From: Aporrectodea caliginosa
Lineage: Eukaryota; Annelida; Clitellata; Crassiclitellata; Lumbricidae
Length of the DNA stretch: 64,000 nt
NCBI GenBank assembly: GCA_020284085.1
Contig: JACEVL010000421.1
Span: 383,339 to 447,338, forward strand
Reading direction: 5' to 3'
Under the pieces are notes generated by a model that made no database searches, was not told the origin of the DNA, and was given only the letters and a program-made list of their open reading frames with translations. The position numbers were made by a program, and so were the translations under genes. Positions 1 through 11,790 of the stretch are shown one piece after another; positions within the stretch are counted from its first letter, which is position 1; the number at the start of each line of letters is the position of its first letter.

Positions 1-563
1 ATTAGCTGGGATGTTTTTCTTCCGAGTTCCGGTGGCAACGTACAGACGATCATTTTGACTGTTCTTTGGTGTGGCGATGGTAAACAACTTTTCGTCTGTA
101 AACCAAATAAAGTTTACCATTTCATCAGGATAGTGATCTAACAAAATCCTTGAACGCTCGAGCCGTGCTTCCTTGTTGGCTTCTGTTAATTCAGTCGCTC
201 GTCTTTTCTTTAAACACTTTAGATGAAGGTCATTTTTGACAATTTCGTGCACTGAAGTTTTTGAAATTCCAGTCTCTCGAGCGATTTCTCTTAGCGTTAG
301 ATGTGATTGAGGTCGATCTTCTTGACTTAAAACGAGATCCTCAACTGATTTTCGATATTTTCAGTTGTCCGTGCAACTCTCGGTCTACCGCTACCCTTGC
401 GACGCTTACACGATTCGGTTAGATCAATTTTTCGTATAAGGTACTTTAGTCCACCTAATGTCCAACCCTTGTTCGGAAATTTTTTCAGAAACTTCTTGGC
501 TCCATATTTCTTGTTTTGGCGTAAAAATTTTATAACAATTTTGTCTTCCTCGCTAAACGCCAT
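1..563 (-). pseudogene. Tc1/mariner transposase, N-terminal half, frameshifted
   Basis: DNA transposase of the IS630-Tc1-mariner superfamily, which would cut and paste its element at TA sites in the nucleus. The minus frame opens with MAFSEEDKIVIKFLRQNKKY, an N-terminal helix-turn-helix DNA-binding segment, followed by a basic GSGRPRVART linker. A one-base shift near position 355 moves the frame. The protein then continues with a second helix-turn-helix (LTLREIARETGISKTSVHEI) and reaches NFIWFTDEKLF, where the aspartate of TDE is the expected first catalytic acid of the DDE/D triad. The sequence then leaves the window at base 1. Family assignment is secure by motif order; activity is excluded for this copy by the frameshift. 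Confidence 0.85.
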
Positions 564-767
564 TTTCTTGCAACTTTGTTTACAAAATATAAAACTCAAA
601 TACGTCACTATGACGTAAGTTTAAACGGGGCCGTTAATACATTACAAAGAATTTCGTTTGCAAGTATGTCAAGATGAAAATGCTTTTGTATTTTTTTAAA
701 TCGATTATTATCTACTATAGTTTTTTTAACCACATCTGTGGGGGTCGGAATTTTTCCGGACACAGTG
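1..767 (-). mobile_element. Tc1/mariner-type transposon, 5' part, cut by the window edge
   Basis: The right-hand end reads (on the minus strand) CACTGTGTCCGGAAAAATTC directly next to a TA dinucleotide at 768-769, as expected for a mariner terminal repeat with its TA target. Inside, a transposase relic runs leftwards off the window. The other terminus lies outside the window, so total length is unknown. Confidence 0.8.
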
Positions 768-769
768 TA

Positions 770-1911
770 TAACCGGTAATGCACATGTACTGATCAGCGA
801 AAGAATAAATCATATTATATAGAACACTGAGATATGACACTCAGTGCTTCATAATGCCCATATCCTTTGCCTTAATGAATACGACCCCACAGGTTGGCTA
901 CACAGTTAACGAATTTATGGGTGCAGTGGATCGCATTATGCGGATCGTGTATTATGGTGATCTTATCTAGCTCACTGAGACTGTGGCAGTATTAATTTAT
1001 CTGACAACAACCGATTTATACACTTCATCACACCTTTCGCAAGATGGCGCGGATGTATTGCTCTGCCGACCACTGAAACTAAGCAGGGCATCTAGGGAGT
1101 GATATATCTGTGTGTACTCCGAAGTCTCTGGAAATACATGTAAAATGAGCTAATAATTTACTACACGTTTACATTAGTGACATTACAGCTAGACGTGAAT
1201 GACGAAATTTAAACAGTCCCCCGAGCAATTAGTATTAAGTGACTAGAATAAGTGCTCATCCGTGCTACAAGTTCGAAATAATTTCACTGCTTAGAACAAA
1301 CAATTGAGATTGCTCGTTCACAAAACCTGCAAGTGAATGCTTAAAAACATGTGTTTATCTTAAACAATCGATCGAGCAAAATTTAGCCAAATAATTTATC
1401 CGTCGACGGCGATTTCACTTCACAGAAAGCAACAATCGAGAGATTGCACCGTTCCTAAAACCTGAAAATATAGGCCTACACTAAGAAATAGCAGTAGGCC
1501 TAATTTATTCTCGGCGTTACACAGCAAACTCTGCAGTCAATCGACTACCATGTCAAAAACTGTCAAATATTCCTTAACCTGAGGGCTTTGCTAGTGCGTG
1601 TACGGCATGAAGTGCATCTAACTCAAATTGTCTTAGCTACTCGATGATTAACAATTTTACACGATCAAAGCAATGTCACAGATACTGAAATTGGGTCACG
1701 ATATAAGCGCATCCGGCATAGTCAGCATTTTGTTTTAATATTTTAGCGTCTTCACTTTACATACAGGTTAGGCCTATCATGAAAGTCCGAGGTAGCCTAT
1801 ACACCATGGTGCTGATGGTAGACAATGGTAGACACAAAGTTATAAAACAAGTTAACCGCAGGAACGCAGGTTTAAATTGACCTTAAGCCACTGCTTAGTT
1901 GCCCTCTACAA
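770..1911. other. Gene-poor stretch, no recognised feature
   Basis: AT-rich sequence with stops in every frame and several TAGGCCTA words. I see no coding, RNA or terminal-repeat signal. Confidence 0.5.
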
Positions 1912-1978
1912 TAATTATATATAATTATTATATATATAATTATATATATATAATTATATTTATAATTATATATATATA
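1912..1978. repeat. AT microsatellite (TATAATTATA-type)
   Basis: About 65 bases of alternating TATA and AATT words immediately left of a mariner element. The element's TA target lies at its edge, so insertion into an AT tract is likely. Confidence 0.85.
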
Positions 1979-2758
1979 CAGGGTGGGCCAGTAGGAATGC
2001 AAGAACTTTAACGCCTTATAACTTGAACAATTTTTATCTGATAGTCTTGTCCAATATATCAGTTTGAAGATAATTATCTATTTTATCATTCCGCAAAATA
2101 TCTACGAGATACTATTACGACGTTTTGAGATAATGCTATTAATATTCGATGTGCCATTTTCTAGCCATAAAACAGCAAGAAAATCAAAAGTCTGAAACTG
2201 AAGATGTCAATTCTAAGCAATCACTTAGTAGGCCTACTAACAATTAATATCTTGAGTGAATTTACCATCAGTCAAACAAATACTCAACATATGTCCACCA
2301 ATTGTTTTAATTACTGCATCAACACGAGACGACCACTGTTCGATGGCTGAGTCCACCAGTGCTTGGGTTATCTCAGCTCAGCAGTTGCGACTGTTAGACG
2401 TTCCCGTAGCATCAATTTGTTTATTCAATCAATGTAGAGCATATTTTATTCCATTTTCTATAAGGGATTCTATCATCATCTGATGTGCATTGTATCCTTT
2501 TTCTGCTCTTAAAATTCGGATTTAAATTCTATCCTCTTCCGTGAGCGGCGCCAAATTGTTCAATATTTATATTCAAAATTGAGAGGTGTGCGCCGCACCG
2601 AAATTTTATAACAAAGGTGCAGTATATCAGTGCAAGATTTGACACAGTAGTAGAGTGGGTGATTACTTTCAATTTAGTGTATTGGGCACGATGTTTGAAT
2701 AACAATTGTTCAAGTTATATCCATTCAAATTACTTGCATTTACTACTGGCCCACCCTG
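1979..2758 (-). mobile_element. Internally deleted mariner-type element with TA target
   Basis: The left end CAGGGTGGGCCAGTAG and the right end CTACTGGCCCACCCTG are inverted copies. They are flanked by TA at 1977-1978 and 2759-2760. The imperfect inverted repeat extends about 25-30 bases (both carry AATGCAAG further in). The interior holds only the two ends of a transposase reading frame on the minus strand. Confidence 0.85.
2262..2554 (-). pseudogene. Mariner-like transposase, N-terminus joined to C-terminus
   Basis: On the minus strand, an N-terminal segment LAPLTEEDRI..IRILRAEKGY leads to KQIDATGTSNSR. It is followed after a few codons by ITQALVDSAIEQWSSRVDAV and KTIGGHM, which resemble the extreme C-terminus of these transposases. 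At least three in-frame stops are present. The whole catalytic DDE/D region is absent, so this is a deletion derivative that could only move with help from another transposase. Confidence 0.7.
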
Positions 2759-2782
2759 TATTATGTAGGGGTGTGCATGGCA

Positions 2783-2946
2783 CACACAGAAATTTGAGAG
2801 AGGGATAGATTGAAGACAGACAGAGACAGCGAGACAGACACATTGATATACAAACACAGACAGAGGCAGAGAGAAGGACAGACAGAGATACAGAGCGAGA
2901 GGGAGACGGTTCAGACAAACGGTCAGACAGACAGAGGCAGACTAAT
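2783..2946. repeat. Purine-rich GACAGA/CAGAGA simple repeat
   Basis: Degenerate tandem GACAGACAGAGA-type units over about 160 bases. Open frames across it on the minus strand are low-complexity artefacts. Confidence 0.85.
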
Positions 2947-4118
2947 GAGGAAAGGCAGAGACCTGTGCTATGCGTAGGCGTTGCAGGAATGCACTATCGT
3001 GCGTAGCACAGGTAGGGGAATCGTGCCTGTGGTTAAACCATCCAGGCCTGCACCTGAAAATATGTAGAGCGAACGACGCCGACCGAAAGGCTACTTAAGT
3101 GTAGAGTTGAACTGTAAAGTAAGCTAAGCTCAGCTCGGTCGGTGTCGCTGCTGGAAGATGCGCTGCTGGTGACAAACTGACAAATAAAACTACTCATTAA
3201 CATCCGAGTGTTCACATATTCTTCTGTTGGTCGACAACCGCGAATATCGGACGACCAACCGAAGTTACCTATAATAAATGGGTCAAAAGTAGGCTACCTT
3301 TACCATTAAACTCTGGCCATCAAACCTATATAAAATAAGTCTCTATTCTCTCATCTTACCACTTTAATTTATCAAAAGGTCATAATTTTATGATTGCCTT
3401 TCTTTGGTCATACAGAAAATTAATATGTTGGTGGTCTTCAAAACGGCGAAGTTTCGGTACGTCATAGATTGGTGTCTTGAGCACTAGACACCAGTGCTAT
3501 GGGAGATACTAATAAAAATATTATGAATCATAAATTATGTTACTAGCTCACTCAGGAGAAAATAATAACATCTGCGGAGATCATCGAATACTATACTATC
3601 CATTCAAGAAATGCATTCACCCTTGGCTTTGGCGAAAAATATCAATATTTTTTAATGAATTATACTTATCTCGGGTTAAAAGTAAAACTATAGACCTTAA
3701 ATTGTTTTTGTTTGAATTTGTTATCCTGGCCAACGCTCACTTGGACCTCGGAGTTATTTTGTCAGGCTGTGATTTTAAAATATGATGGAGGCAAGCATTA
3801 TCTCGTTTGAAATCTTATTGAGCTATTCTGTGTATGTCGAGTACCAACGAACAAGTTGACCTATGCCTACTACTGTGCACTTAAAATCGATTAAAGCTTA
3901 TGTAGTAAACTATTTTCGTCAGCGGACTGTACTTGGAGATACATTTAGCGTTATCTTTCAGTTAAGTGTTTACAGTTTTCTATCGCGACCAAAAGACCTC
4001 ATTTTCACTTTGACCTGTCGAACCGCTTGTTGAGTTTCAGAGAGTTAGTGGCGAAAACCTGAAGTAGTCCCACATGTATTGTAAGTAAGGCAGTCTGCTA
4101 ATGGCAGACATTATACTT
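2947..4118. other. Gene-poor stretch, no recognised feature
   Basis: No coding or repeat signal recognised. Short open frames (the longest about 80 codons at 3537-3785) show no family resemblance. Confidence 0.5.
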
Positions 4119-4183
4119 CATTCACTCATTACAAGAATTTGTATAGCGCCGCTTCAAGAGAACTACTCAGAGGAGCTCAATAT
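4119..4183 (-). repeat. 3' tail of an L2-like LINE or its SINE partner
   Basis: The plus strand shows a CATTCACTCATT tail followed by TATAGCGCCGCTTCAAGAGA and ACTCAGAGGAGCTC, the reverse complement of the LINE 3' end seen intact at 36660-36720. Only the tail is present here. Confidence 0.7.
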
Positions 4184-4335
4184 TCATTGCCAAGGTCAAT
4201 TGTTCATACAAATGGTATGGCATGATGCAGGAGATCATACATACAACGTGTATTATTCATGTATACAATTCTGTAATTGTAATTGAAACCGAACATTTAT
4301 ATAACGTCCCTTAGAATCATCAGCGCTCTCAACTC

Positions 4336-4640
4336 TCAACCCTCGTCAGTCCCTGAGTCTGCAAACAAGAAAGTCTTAAGGCGTCTTCGGAACTGAGAAG
4401 CCATGATGGCTAGTAACTCAAGACGAAGAAACTGGGGAAGACAGTTCCAAACTGATGGTACAACACGTGCAAAGAACCTGGAATCCTGGAATGAGCCGTA
4501 GCAGAGCGCATGCGTGGGACAACCATAAGGACACGAGTCGAATATCGCAAATAGGCCTTCGCAGGTAAGGAGGAGAACAAGGTGCAAAAGGACCTCAGGT
4601 AGGACGGAGCCACCCCAAACAAGCCAGTTAAGCACAAGAG
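4336..4640 (-). pseudogene. LINE reverse transcriptase C-terminal relic
   Basis: The minus-strand frames contain APSYLRSFCTLFSSLPAKAY, then after a frameshift FFARVVPSVWNCLPQFLRLE and FRRRLKTFLF. This pattern (aromatic-rich P-x-W-N-x-LP followed by LR and FRRxLKTFLF) is the C-terminal tail found after the reverse-transcriptase domain in CR1/L2-type LINEs. Only the tail survives. Confidence 0.75.
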
Positions 4641-4865
4641 AAAGGGTTGAAGGTTAATATTACTTCAATCACATACATATACAATAATACATAGTATATA
4701 TTCCATCAACTGTTGGAATGCGTTCATCCTGCACATAATAATTGGTCGGTCTTTGTACGGTGGTTTACGATAATTCTATATTATTGTAATACTATATTCG
4801 TTTACTCGAAAGAAATCTTATTGCAACAATGCAACGAATAGCAACGAATCAAGATTATTGCTGTT

Positions 4866-6076
4866 AGAGTACTCAGTGGCGGCTCCACAGGGGGCCAAGG
4901 GGCACTTGTTCCCCCCCATGAAGTTGTGGCCCTAAGTGGCCCCCAAATTTTATTCCAAAATATTATGAAATATGGTATCATTTAATTTTTATAATTTCAA
5001 AGGTATGTCTTACTTGCTGAGGCATGATGGATGATGAAATCCGATGTTATTTTATTCGCGGTTTTTTCACAGACACGACCTATTTATTTCCATAGAGTCT
5101 TAATTATTTTCCTGTCGTATAAGCTACTTCCTGCTATCCATCACTGACTCCCTAGCCGCATGCATATTGAGTACAGGGTAGCTGCCCTGGTATGGCGATA
5201 TCACCAGCTAAGGCCTCGCCCAATTTACCTCCGAGAGCAATGCTGTCTGACTTCGGGTATCCAAGGACGTCGTCCCCAATGCTTTACGGAAAAGGGAGTT
5301 CTTTGGTTTTGTTTGCTCATACTGCAACTATGAAGAAATGAGCCTTTTCTGTGGTAGGCCCAGTGGTTTGGAACGCCCTTCCTTTAGACCTACGCCTACA
5401 CACTGAGACTCTATCTGAATTCTTCCTCAACAAACTTAAAACTGTACTACCCAAACAGTGTGTTCATAAAATGCCCAGGCGCTTTTCGGGCTCTGCTGCA
5501 GATAAAGCTCTGGGCATCGTTCAGAAGTGGACCTACAGACTGCATTTAGGCAACTTGTCTACATCCAGTTATTGTATCATTCCGAACTAAATCGACAATT
5601 CTCTTACCATTCGCTTACTGTTATGATTGGTATACAATCTCCAAATACACCAAAACACAAGTCTTTTCTTATATTAAGACATAATATTATCTACAAAGCA
5701 CTATGTCTCATATTCGTTAAGAGAGCAGTTTATCAATTCCGTCAGTTGAATTTGTTCGTGCAGAGTCGATTATCATGGGTGCCTTTGTGGAGCAGTTTGA
5801 CTCTAGGCATGACAGTCTTAATACAACTTGCACTTAATTAAAAGTACATGTATTGTTTGTAGTTAATAAGTTTTACTTTTAACAAAGTGAGTCTATTTCA
5901 TTTGTGTCTTAACTTTAAGCTGTTGATTAAACAATTCATGTAACTCCAATATAGGTCTCTTGTCAGTTGTCACCATTCTCACTTTTGACGAAAATAGACT
6001 AGCCCCTCCATCTGTTTCCCCGGCCCCTCCGTGCCTCCTCCCGTTGCAAAAGTCTAGAGCCGCCACTGAGAGTACT
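4866..6076. mobile_element. hAT-type non-autonomous element with 8-bp target duplication
   Basis: The element occupies 4874-6068. It begins CAGTGGCGGCTC and ends GAGCCGCCACTG, perfect inverted termini. The 8-base words immediately outside are identical, AGAGTACT at 4866-4873 and again at 6069-6076, the target duplication length typical of hAT transposons. No transposase is recognisable inside. Instead there is a piece of LINE reverse transcriptase tail, so this is a non-autonomous element carrying foreign sequence. The ends and target duplication are read directly; the superfamily is inferred from them. Confidence 0.9.
5155..5460 (+). pseudogene. LINE reverse transcriptase tail inside the hAT element
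   Basis: Frames on the plus strand read YRVAALVWRYHQLRPRPIYL and, after stops and a frameshift, VGPVVWNALPLDLRLHTETL then FFLNKLKTVL. This is the C-terminal tail of an L2/CR1-like LINE protein, close in pattern to the copy at 36162-36665. It may have been captured or may have inserted into the hAT element; no target duplication was found around it. Confidence 0.75.
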
Positions 6077-6793
6077 TGAAACTGAACTGTTCGACACTAT
6101 AAGCCTGGTTCTAATGTGGATATGCGATATTGACTAATATGATATTGAAATCTTTAATCTGCGATATAAAGTTGAACAATTAAAAGGCTGGTACTGAATG
6201 GAGCGATATATTATATGGTGCTTAATCTTACTTCAATTGGACAATCGATCGATAGGCCTAACTATGAAGTGACATTGCCATTGACGTAGGCCTATTATAT
6301 TAGCAGAGTAGTCTATTACGGCCCAATTTGTAAGGCAGCTTTTCATGTTACGACTTTAGCGTAGAAAAAGTTTTAGCCATTGGTTTTGCTTGTATAAAGA
6401 CTCGCGCACATCAACGCTTCATCAAGCAGAGAATAGGTAAATTTGATCATGCTAATTAATTACAATAAAAACATTAAATATCATCATTATTATTTTTTTG
6501 CGCTGAGGTACTTCATTCCCCCAGGGTCTTAGAAATTATAAAAGTGTTTATTAATTACCTGTGTAGAACGGATGACATGAGATCTGATGGGTTAACTCTG
6601 ATCCTTTGGCGTATGGGTCGCAGCCTCTTTTAGGGTGTCACACTGTCACAGTATATAGCAGAGACTGTGGCTCCCTCATACTTGCAAACAACAATCATAT
6701 CGGTTGCGGAACTTATGGCATCCAGAAAAAATGCTAAGCACAGTAAACTCTTCTCAACATACCACTTTCAACTGCTTGCATTTGAGGCCCTTG
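6077..6793. other. Gene-poor stretch, no recognised feature
   Basis: No coding or repeat signal recognised between the two hAT elements. Confidence 0.5.
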
Positions 6794-8136
6794 GTCTAAT
6801 TCAGGGGTGCGCAACCTGCGGCCGTACGGCCGCATGCGGCCGTGAGAGGGAGATTTGGCGGCCGTGGACGTATAATCTACTTGTAATGTATTGGCGACCG
6901 TGTGTAAGTCTATAATCTATATTAATCCATAGATATTTTTATTCCATTGTTTTAAAACTGAGGTGGTGTGAATCAGTTAGTCATCTTTGCCTCTGTTTTA
7001 GTGCATGTAAAATATTTATCAACAAGTATTATACTGACACATGCTCACACCACACACAGACACTCGCTTACTGATAACCTTTGAGAATGCATCATCTGAA
7101 TATGCATCCCTGCAGAGGTAGCTCAAAGAGACAAGCAGATTAATATGTCCATATCAAGCATTGGACAGACATTATATGAGCATTGTGCAGGGAGAGAGTG
7201 GTCAGTGAAAGTTATAGTGTACAAATGCAACTGGACGGAGTTCCTACTGCGTCCTTTACCATCGTCTTTGATGCCCTGCTTTTGCAAGAATTCACTGAAT
7301 GATTAAATGACTTTAAAGATTTGTCAGCACTTGCGACTTGTTAGTACGCCTCATCTGGTGGAGACAGAGAATGCTCCCCTGGACCGCCAAATGGAGTTGG
7401 TGGAGTTGAAGAATGACCAACAACTTCTAAAGTAGTTCGAGGATAAAACTGATTTACTAGAGGTGTGAAAGTTGGCGGTGGAATACCATAAACTTCGAGA
7501 ACTGTCATGGCAAGAAATACTCTGGTCCTCTTCGGAGACATGGGCGTATTTAGGGGTGGTTTTACGGGTTCAAACCCCCGCCACCGAAATAAATGCGTGA
7601 CTGTTATTAAAAACTAAAACTGTAGAAAAATACGACAATTTACAATGAAAGCCCCCAAAAACTTTAAAACCCCCTCCGAAATTTTTTCATGGCTAAGCCA
7701 CTGTAAAGTCGGAGGCACCTACGTCCATGAGGCAGTCTTGTCTCGGATGAATTGTTACAACTTGAGGTCAACTTGAGGTCTGTGCAGCCTTCTCATGCCT
7801 GTCGGTCAATATCCAAGAAGGCAGTCTTTAATTTGGAATATTGTTAGCTACAAGTTTGAGTAGGATTGAGGATATACCGGTAGATAAAATTGATCGTGCC
7901 TTTGTATTATTCTTTTATTAATTTTTGTGATGGAAAAGACTTGGTATAGGCCTACTGAAGCTCGTGGAGAAGGAATAGACGTCAGTAAACATATTTGTAA
8001 CAGTTAACACAGTAAACGTCCCCATACATGTATTTTTTACATAACCTAATAGCAGATATCTTGGCGGCCGTGGTGAGAATATGAGCCTTAAATGCGGCCG
8101 GCATTAACGTAAAGGTTGCGCAACCCTGGTCTAATT
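6794..8136 (+). mobile_element. hAT transposon relic with 8-bp target duplication
   Basis: The element occupies 6802-8128. The left end CAGGGGTGCGCAACCT and the right end AGGTTGCGCAACCCTG are inverted copies with one mismatch in 16. The flanking words GTCTAATT (6794-6801) and GTCTAATT (8129-8136) are an exact 8-bp target duplication. The interior near both ends is rich in GCGGCCG. A decayed hAT transposase piece lies at 7385-7535. This is one of the best delimited elements in the window. Confidence 0.93.
7385..7535 (+). pseudogene. hAT transposase C-terminal dimerisation-region relic
   Basis: One plus frame reads MELVELKNDQQLLK, stop, FEDKTDLLEV, stop, KLAVEYHKLREL. This matches the pattern of hAT transposases just before the dimerisation domain (LELIELQ-x-D, then a leucine-rich stretch and YPxLR). 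Two stops within 45 codons show it is dead. Its position and direction inside 6802-8128 fit an ancestral autonomous element. Confidence 0.6.
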
Positions 8137-9481
8137 AATAAGAAAGGGCAATACATAATTCAAGACTTGAGGCGCTGCCTAACTCGCAATTTCTGGAGAT
8201 CCCCTTTAACTCCTCCAACTTATAGCAATTACCATTCAGCGCTTCAATGCCGGTGCCTACCGTGGCACTTTTGCTAAGCCGGAACTTGACAAGTTATAGT
8301 CATTCCAGACAGGGCTTTCTTAGTGTGTAGTTCTACACAAAATGGGCAGTTGTAAATGAATTTGGGCAGCTCTAGAATCATTGTTGTGCAGTTGAAAATA
8401 GTTTTAAAGTTTCATTGTCATCCAATTTGGAATAATTTACCGAGGCCTTTTAAGGGGTTTGCAGTTCTAAAAAGTCGTCTTTAAAAGCCCTGATTCCAGA
8501 CGTGATTTTATTGTCTCTGCACATTCTAGGTCCCCTGTTGCTCAAATATCCGCTTTTGCCTCACATCATAGCATCCGAAGAGTAATCATTTTGTTTCTCA
8601 TCAGTTTTATTGAGCGCCGTCATTGTCAAATTTGTCTGCCCATTTCTTCCATCACAGTGCCGATGGCGCTGGGTCTGCCTCAGGCAGAGACGGTGCAAAT
8701 TGGGGTATTATCATAAATTTATTTCTAATGTTTCTTTACAAAATAATTTGGGCCAATAAATATATTGATTGACGAGTTTGTCTAGGAAGTCTCTATAAAT
8801 CTTGTAATCGTATACTCTAAATTTATTAAACGCTACTCTTATCTTAAGCTAAACACAGAGGACTACTTTACAAGCCGACCGGCTGACCACATATACAGTG
8901 GATTCTATCGCACTCAGTAGGCTTTCTCGTGTTATGCAACACTGCTGTGCTCTTTTGCGTACCACAAGGGTTCAGTATTAGTATTGCTTCAAATAATAAG
9001 AACATTTGGCGCTCCATCGTTTTTTAAGCTGATAACCTAGCTGTAAATTATAAGCTGCATGTGGTGGAGGTTCACGATCAAGACAGATGGATGACCAGAG
9101 GGATCCTAATTAAGAAACTTGACTGTTTCGACAACATGCATCAAATTCAAGCATTGACATCTGACATCTTAATCACGTATATAATTATTATTCATTCAGC
9201 ATTCGTTCGCTCATGTGGTTGATCATGAGGATCCCGCGGATTCCATACATTGACCGAGCTAGCAGCATGGCGATTAGAAGAAGGAAAGAAACATTGCCAC
9301 CAGTCTCTGTCATTGTTCGGAAACCCAAAAAGAACTTATAGACACGTAGCACAAGCTTCGGGAGACGAAGACCAGACACTTATGAGGCCCATTTTAAACC
9401 TCAAAATGGAGCTGCAACTAGTCCACCTGTCAATTACTCAACGATGCGTCTTTTGAGATACCTGAGAATGCCTATTGCATT
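8137..9481. other. Gene-poor stretch, possible LINE debris
   Basis: No intact coding signal. Around 8960-9010 a weak KGSVLVLLQIIRTFGAPS-like reading recalls the QGSVLGP box of LINE reverse transcriptases, but it is too short to call. Confidence 0.35.
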
Positions 9482-9856
9482 TTAAACTGTGCATTTGAGC
9501 AGAAGGGCTGTTGACTTCCTGAATAGGCGCAGGAAGTAAAGGCTGTTCAAGGCACGTGGACCAGCAAGCCAAAAAGCACGATCGCTCGCTTTAGTTTTAG
9601 TTAGTGGCACGAAAATATAAGCGGACTTTGATGATCGAAGCCGCAACCTGTTGGGATCGTCAGATAGTGGCCTGATGTTGTCTGCCAGGTAGTGTGGTGC
9701 GCAGATGCAGAATTTGAATTTGATGCACTCGCCTATTCTGAGCAACTGAAGTTCGTCTTGAATCGCGGTTGTGATGTGGTTGAACTTCTTTAATCGCAAG
9801 AGCAGACGAGCAGCGTTGATGGCCGCCTTAAGCCGAATGATACTGCGCTGTGGCAA
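9482..9856 (-). pseudogene. LINE reverse transcriptase C-terminal relic
   Basis: A 124-codon minus frame contains INAARLLLRLKKFNHITTAI, then APHYLADNIRPLSDDPNRLR and RAFWLAGPRALNSLYFLRLF. The order (ARL...L-x-x-F-x-HIT, then YL-x-D, then RAF-x-x-AGPRAxNSL) is that of the tail of CR1/Rex1/L2-like LINE proteins. Upstream domains are absent. Key tail residues have drifted (NSLYF for NSLP). Confidence 0.75.
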
Positions 9857-10289
9857 GACAGAAAATGTCCGCTCCTAATTGTCCGGCTCCGAATTGCCCT
9901 AGAACCCAGAAAAGGCCACATTTAAGTAATAACACTACTTGGATGTCGGACGAACTTGTGTCATTAAAACGCAGTGGAGAGATGAAACATAAAAATTATT
10001 ATAATTAAGAAAATTACCCTGGCTAGAAACAGACATTTTGCTAGTTAACTCGGGTTCTGCAGCGATTCTGTGATCAGTAATCCCTATCCCATTCACTAGT
10101 TGATGCTCTATTCCTTATTCCAGCTAACGCTAACTAGCTTCACGCTGAAATTGTGTTGGATATTGGTCGTTCAATGTTACTAGCGTAAGATGTATCAGGA
10201 CAGTTTTTTTAGCTGCTAGCTGTTTACCCGTCCTAAGACAGCAAATTTGTTTTTGCTCACTGTCTTCTGCAACACTGTGCTCTTTTCTG

Positions 10290-10660
10290 GTAAATGTACA
10301 CTCTTCTGCTCACTGTGCTCTTTTCTGCTCACTGTGCTGTCTTGACCGGTTTGGTAGGTAAAGTGGACTCTAGGCTTCCGGAATGTAAACGCGTAGATCG
10401 TCTTCCGATTTTGGTCTCTGGGCACGATGTAATAAAGCTGTTGTCCGTATCAAAACTTTCCAATGTCACATGCAGTGTATGATAGCATGGATGAATCGGG
10501 TTTGCTTAATCGTATCAAAGGTATATGCTTTGTTACTACAGCCTCAGATGCTGGAAGAAATGGTGACTTGTGCGTATTGTTGGAAAGAGAAATAGGTCGA
10601 GACCTCTTTACATTTAGCATGCAACCACCACATTTCTGAAAATCATCAATCATTTTTTTT
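10290..10660 (+). pseudogene. Uncharacterised TIR-transposon protein (family X), N-terminal relic
   Basis: The plus frame KRVDRLPILVSGHDVIKLLS followed by GLLNRIKGICFVTTASDAGR and LCVLLEREIGRDLF parallels the relic at 48043-48426 (KVNRWPVLISSLVNRNTKLL, IGMCFDTRASNTGRVNGACT, GRNLLQMACQHHMFE). After a frameshift the same ACNHH box is present. I provisionally call this shared family X; I cannot name it. The aspartate of the CFDT box is valine here. The rest of the protein is found at 13560-14305, 15856-16067 and 16800-16940, in order and on the same strand, separated by younger insertions. Confidence 0.65.
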
Positions 10661-11056
10661 GATCCTGTTCATCGTGACGAAAACACGTGTTCAATCAATC
10701 AATCAATCAATCAATCCTTTTATTGTTTCCATATAATAGTTTACAAGTAGTGATCCAGAATAATCATAATCAACAATCCTAAGTTTGGAAATTAAAAACA
10801 GACAGATCACATGATTATCTAATTAACGTTTGAGGGAAATTATCGGGTTCCCAGAAGGGACTGAAGTCCCGCTAAGTTAGGGATACCCGTGTACCATATT
10901 AGCAGAGGGATGACAGTTGAGTAAGCTTATAGTCTACACAAATAGCATTGTCAAAAAATTAGAATAACTGGCTCAACTAACAACACTTAACTAGGTCACT
11001 TAACTAATTGCGGTATAACAATGAATAACTATATTTAGATAATGCATTGACTAATG

Positions 11057-11790
11057 TCAAGGAGGTAGGCTCTGACTTTTTTTAAATAGGGCAAGATTCG
11101 GAAGAGTGCGCAGTGACTTCGGTAGGTTATTCCAGGCAGGAGGACCAGCACATCTTAAGGTAAAATAACGAGTGTTAGTGCGGGCATAGGTTCCATCAAA
11201 GTTATCGAGAGATCTTGTATAATGAGAATGTGTGTCAGAGATCTTAGAGAAGTAGCGACTGAAGATTGGGGGAAGAGATTTGTTTGCGAAGCGATACATA
11301 AATTCACAGATTTGCAATTTATTTATCTGAGAGATATTAAATATTCGTAGTATACTAAATCTACTTGCTGTGCTAGTTAACAATGATCTCCCAGCAATAA
11401 TACGTACAACTCGTCTCTGTAATATAGATAGCTTATTCAAACGAGAGGAATAATTGGAGGCCCAGGCGATATTACAATATGTCAGTAAGGGTAAACAAGA
11501 GAATAATATAGTGTATGCAGAACTCTAGGAGGTAACAGGTAAGATACACGAGCCAGAATCCCTATGTTCTTAGCAACCTTAGAGGAAATGTTACTTATGT
11601 GATCATTCCAGGTTAAGTGTTGGACTGTTGGTCAATGGAGACCCCAAGGAATTTGGAAGAATTGACTTGAGCAATAGGAATATTGTCAATGGAGAGGATG
11701 GAATCAGTAGCAGGGACGGATTTCCGATGAGATCGGAAAAGGACATAATTAGTTTTTCCCAGGTTAAGAGAAAGTTATTTGGCCTTAACA
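11057..11790 (-). pseudogene. CR1-like LINE reverse transcriptase, C-terminal part
   Basis: The minus frames read NKLSLNLGKTNYVLFRSHRK and NSSKFLGVSID upstream, then NKLSILQRRVVRIIAGRSLL, HSHYTRSLDNF and CAGPPAWNNLPKSLRTLPNL. This is the region from just after the YxDD palm to the extreme C-terminus of an APE-type LINE protein. It is related to the tail at 57900-58980 (same LQKRAVRIIAR and YYTRNS boxes). Frameshifts break it. Confidence 0.8.

Noticed and set aside
7543..7700. A possible extra TIR element nested in the hAT element at 6802-8128
   Set aside because: The left part (ATGGGCGTATTTAGGGGTGG) looks like a terminus, but no convincing inverted partner or target duplication was found.
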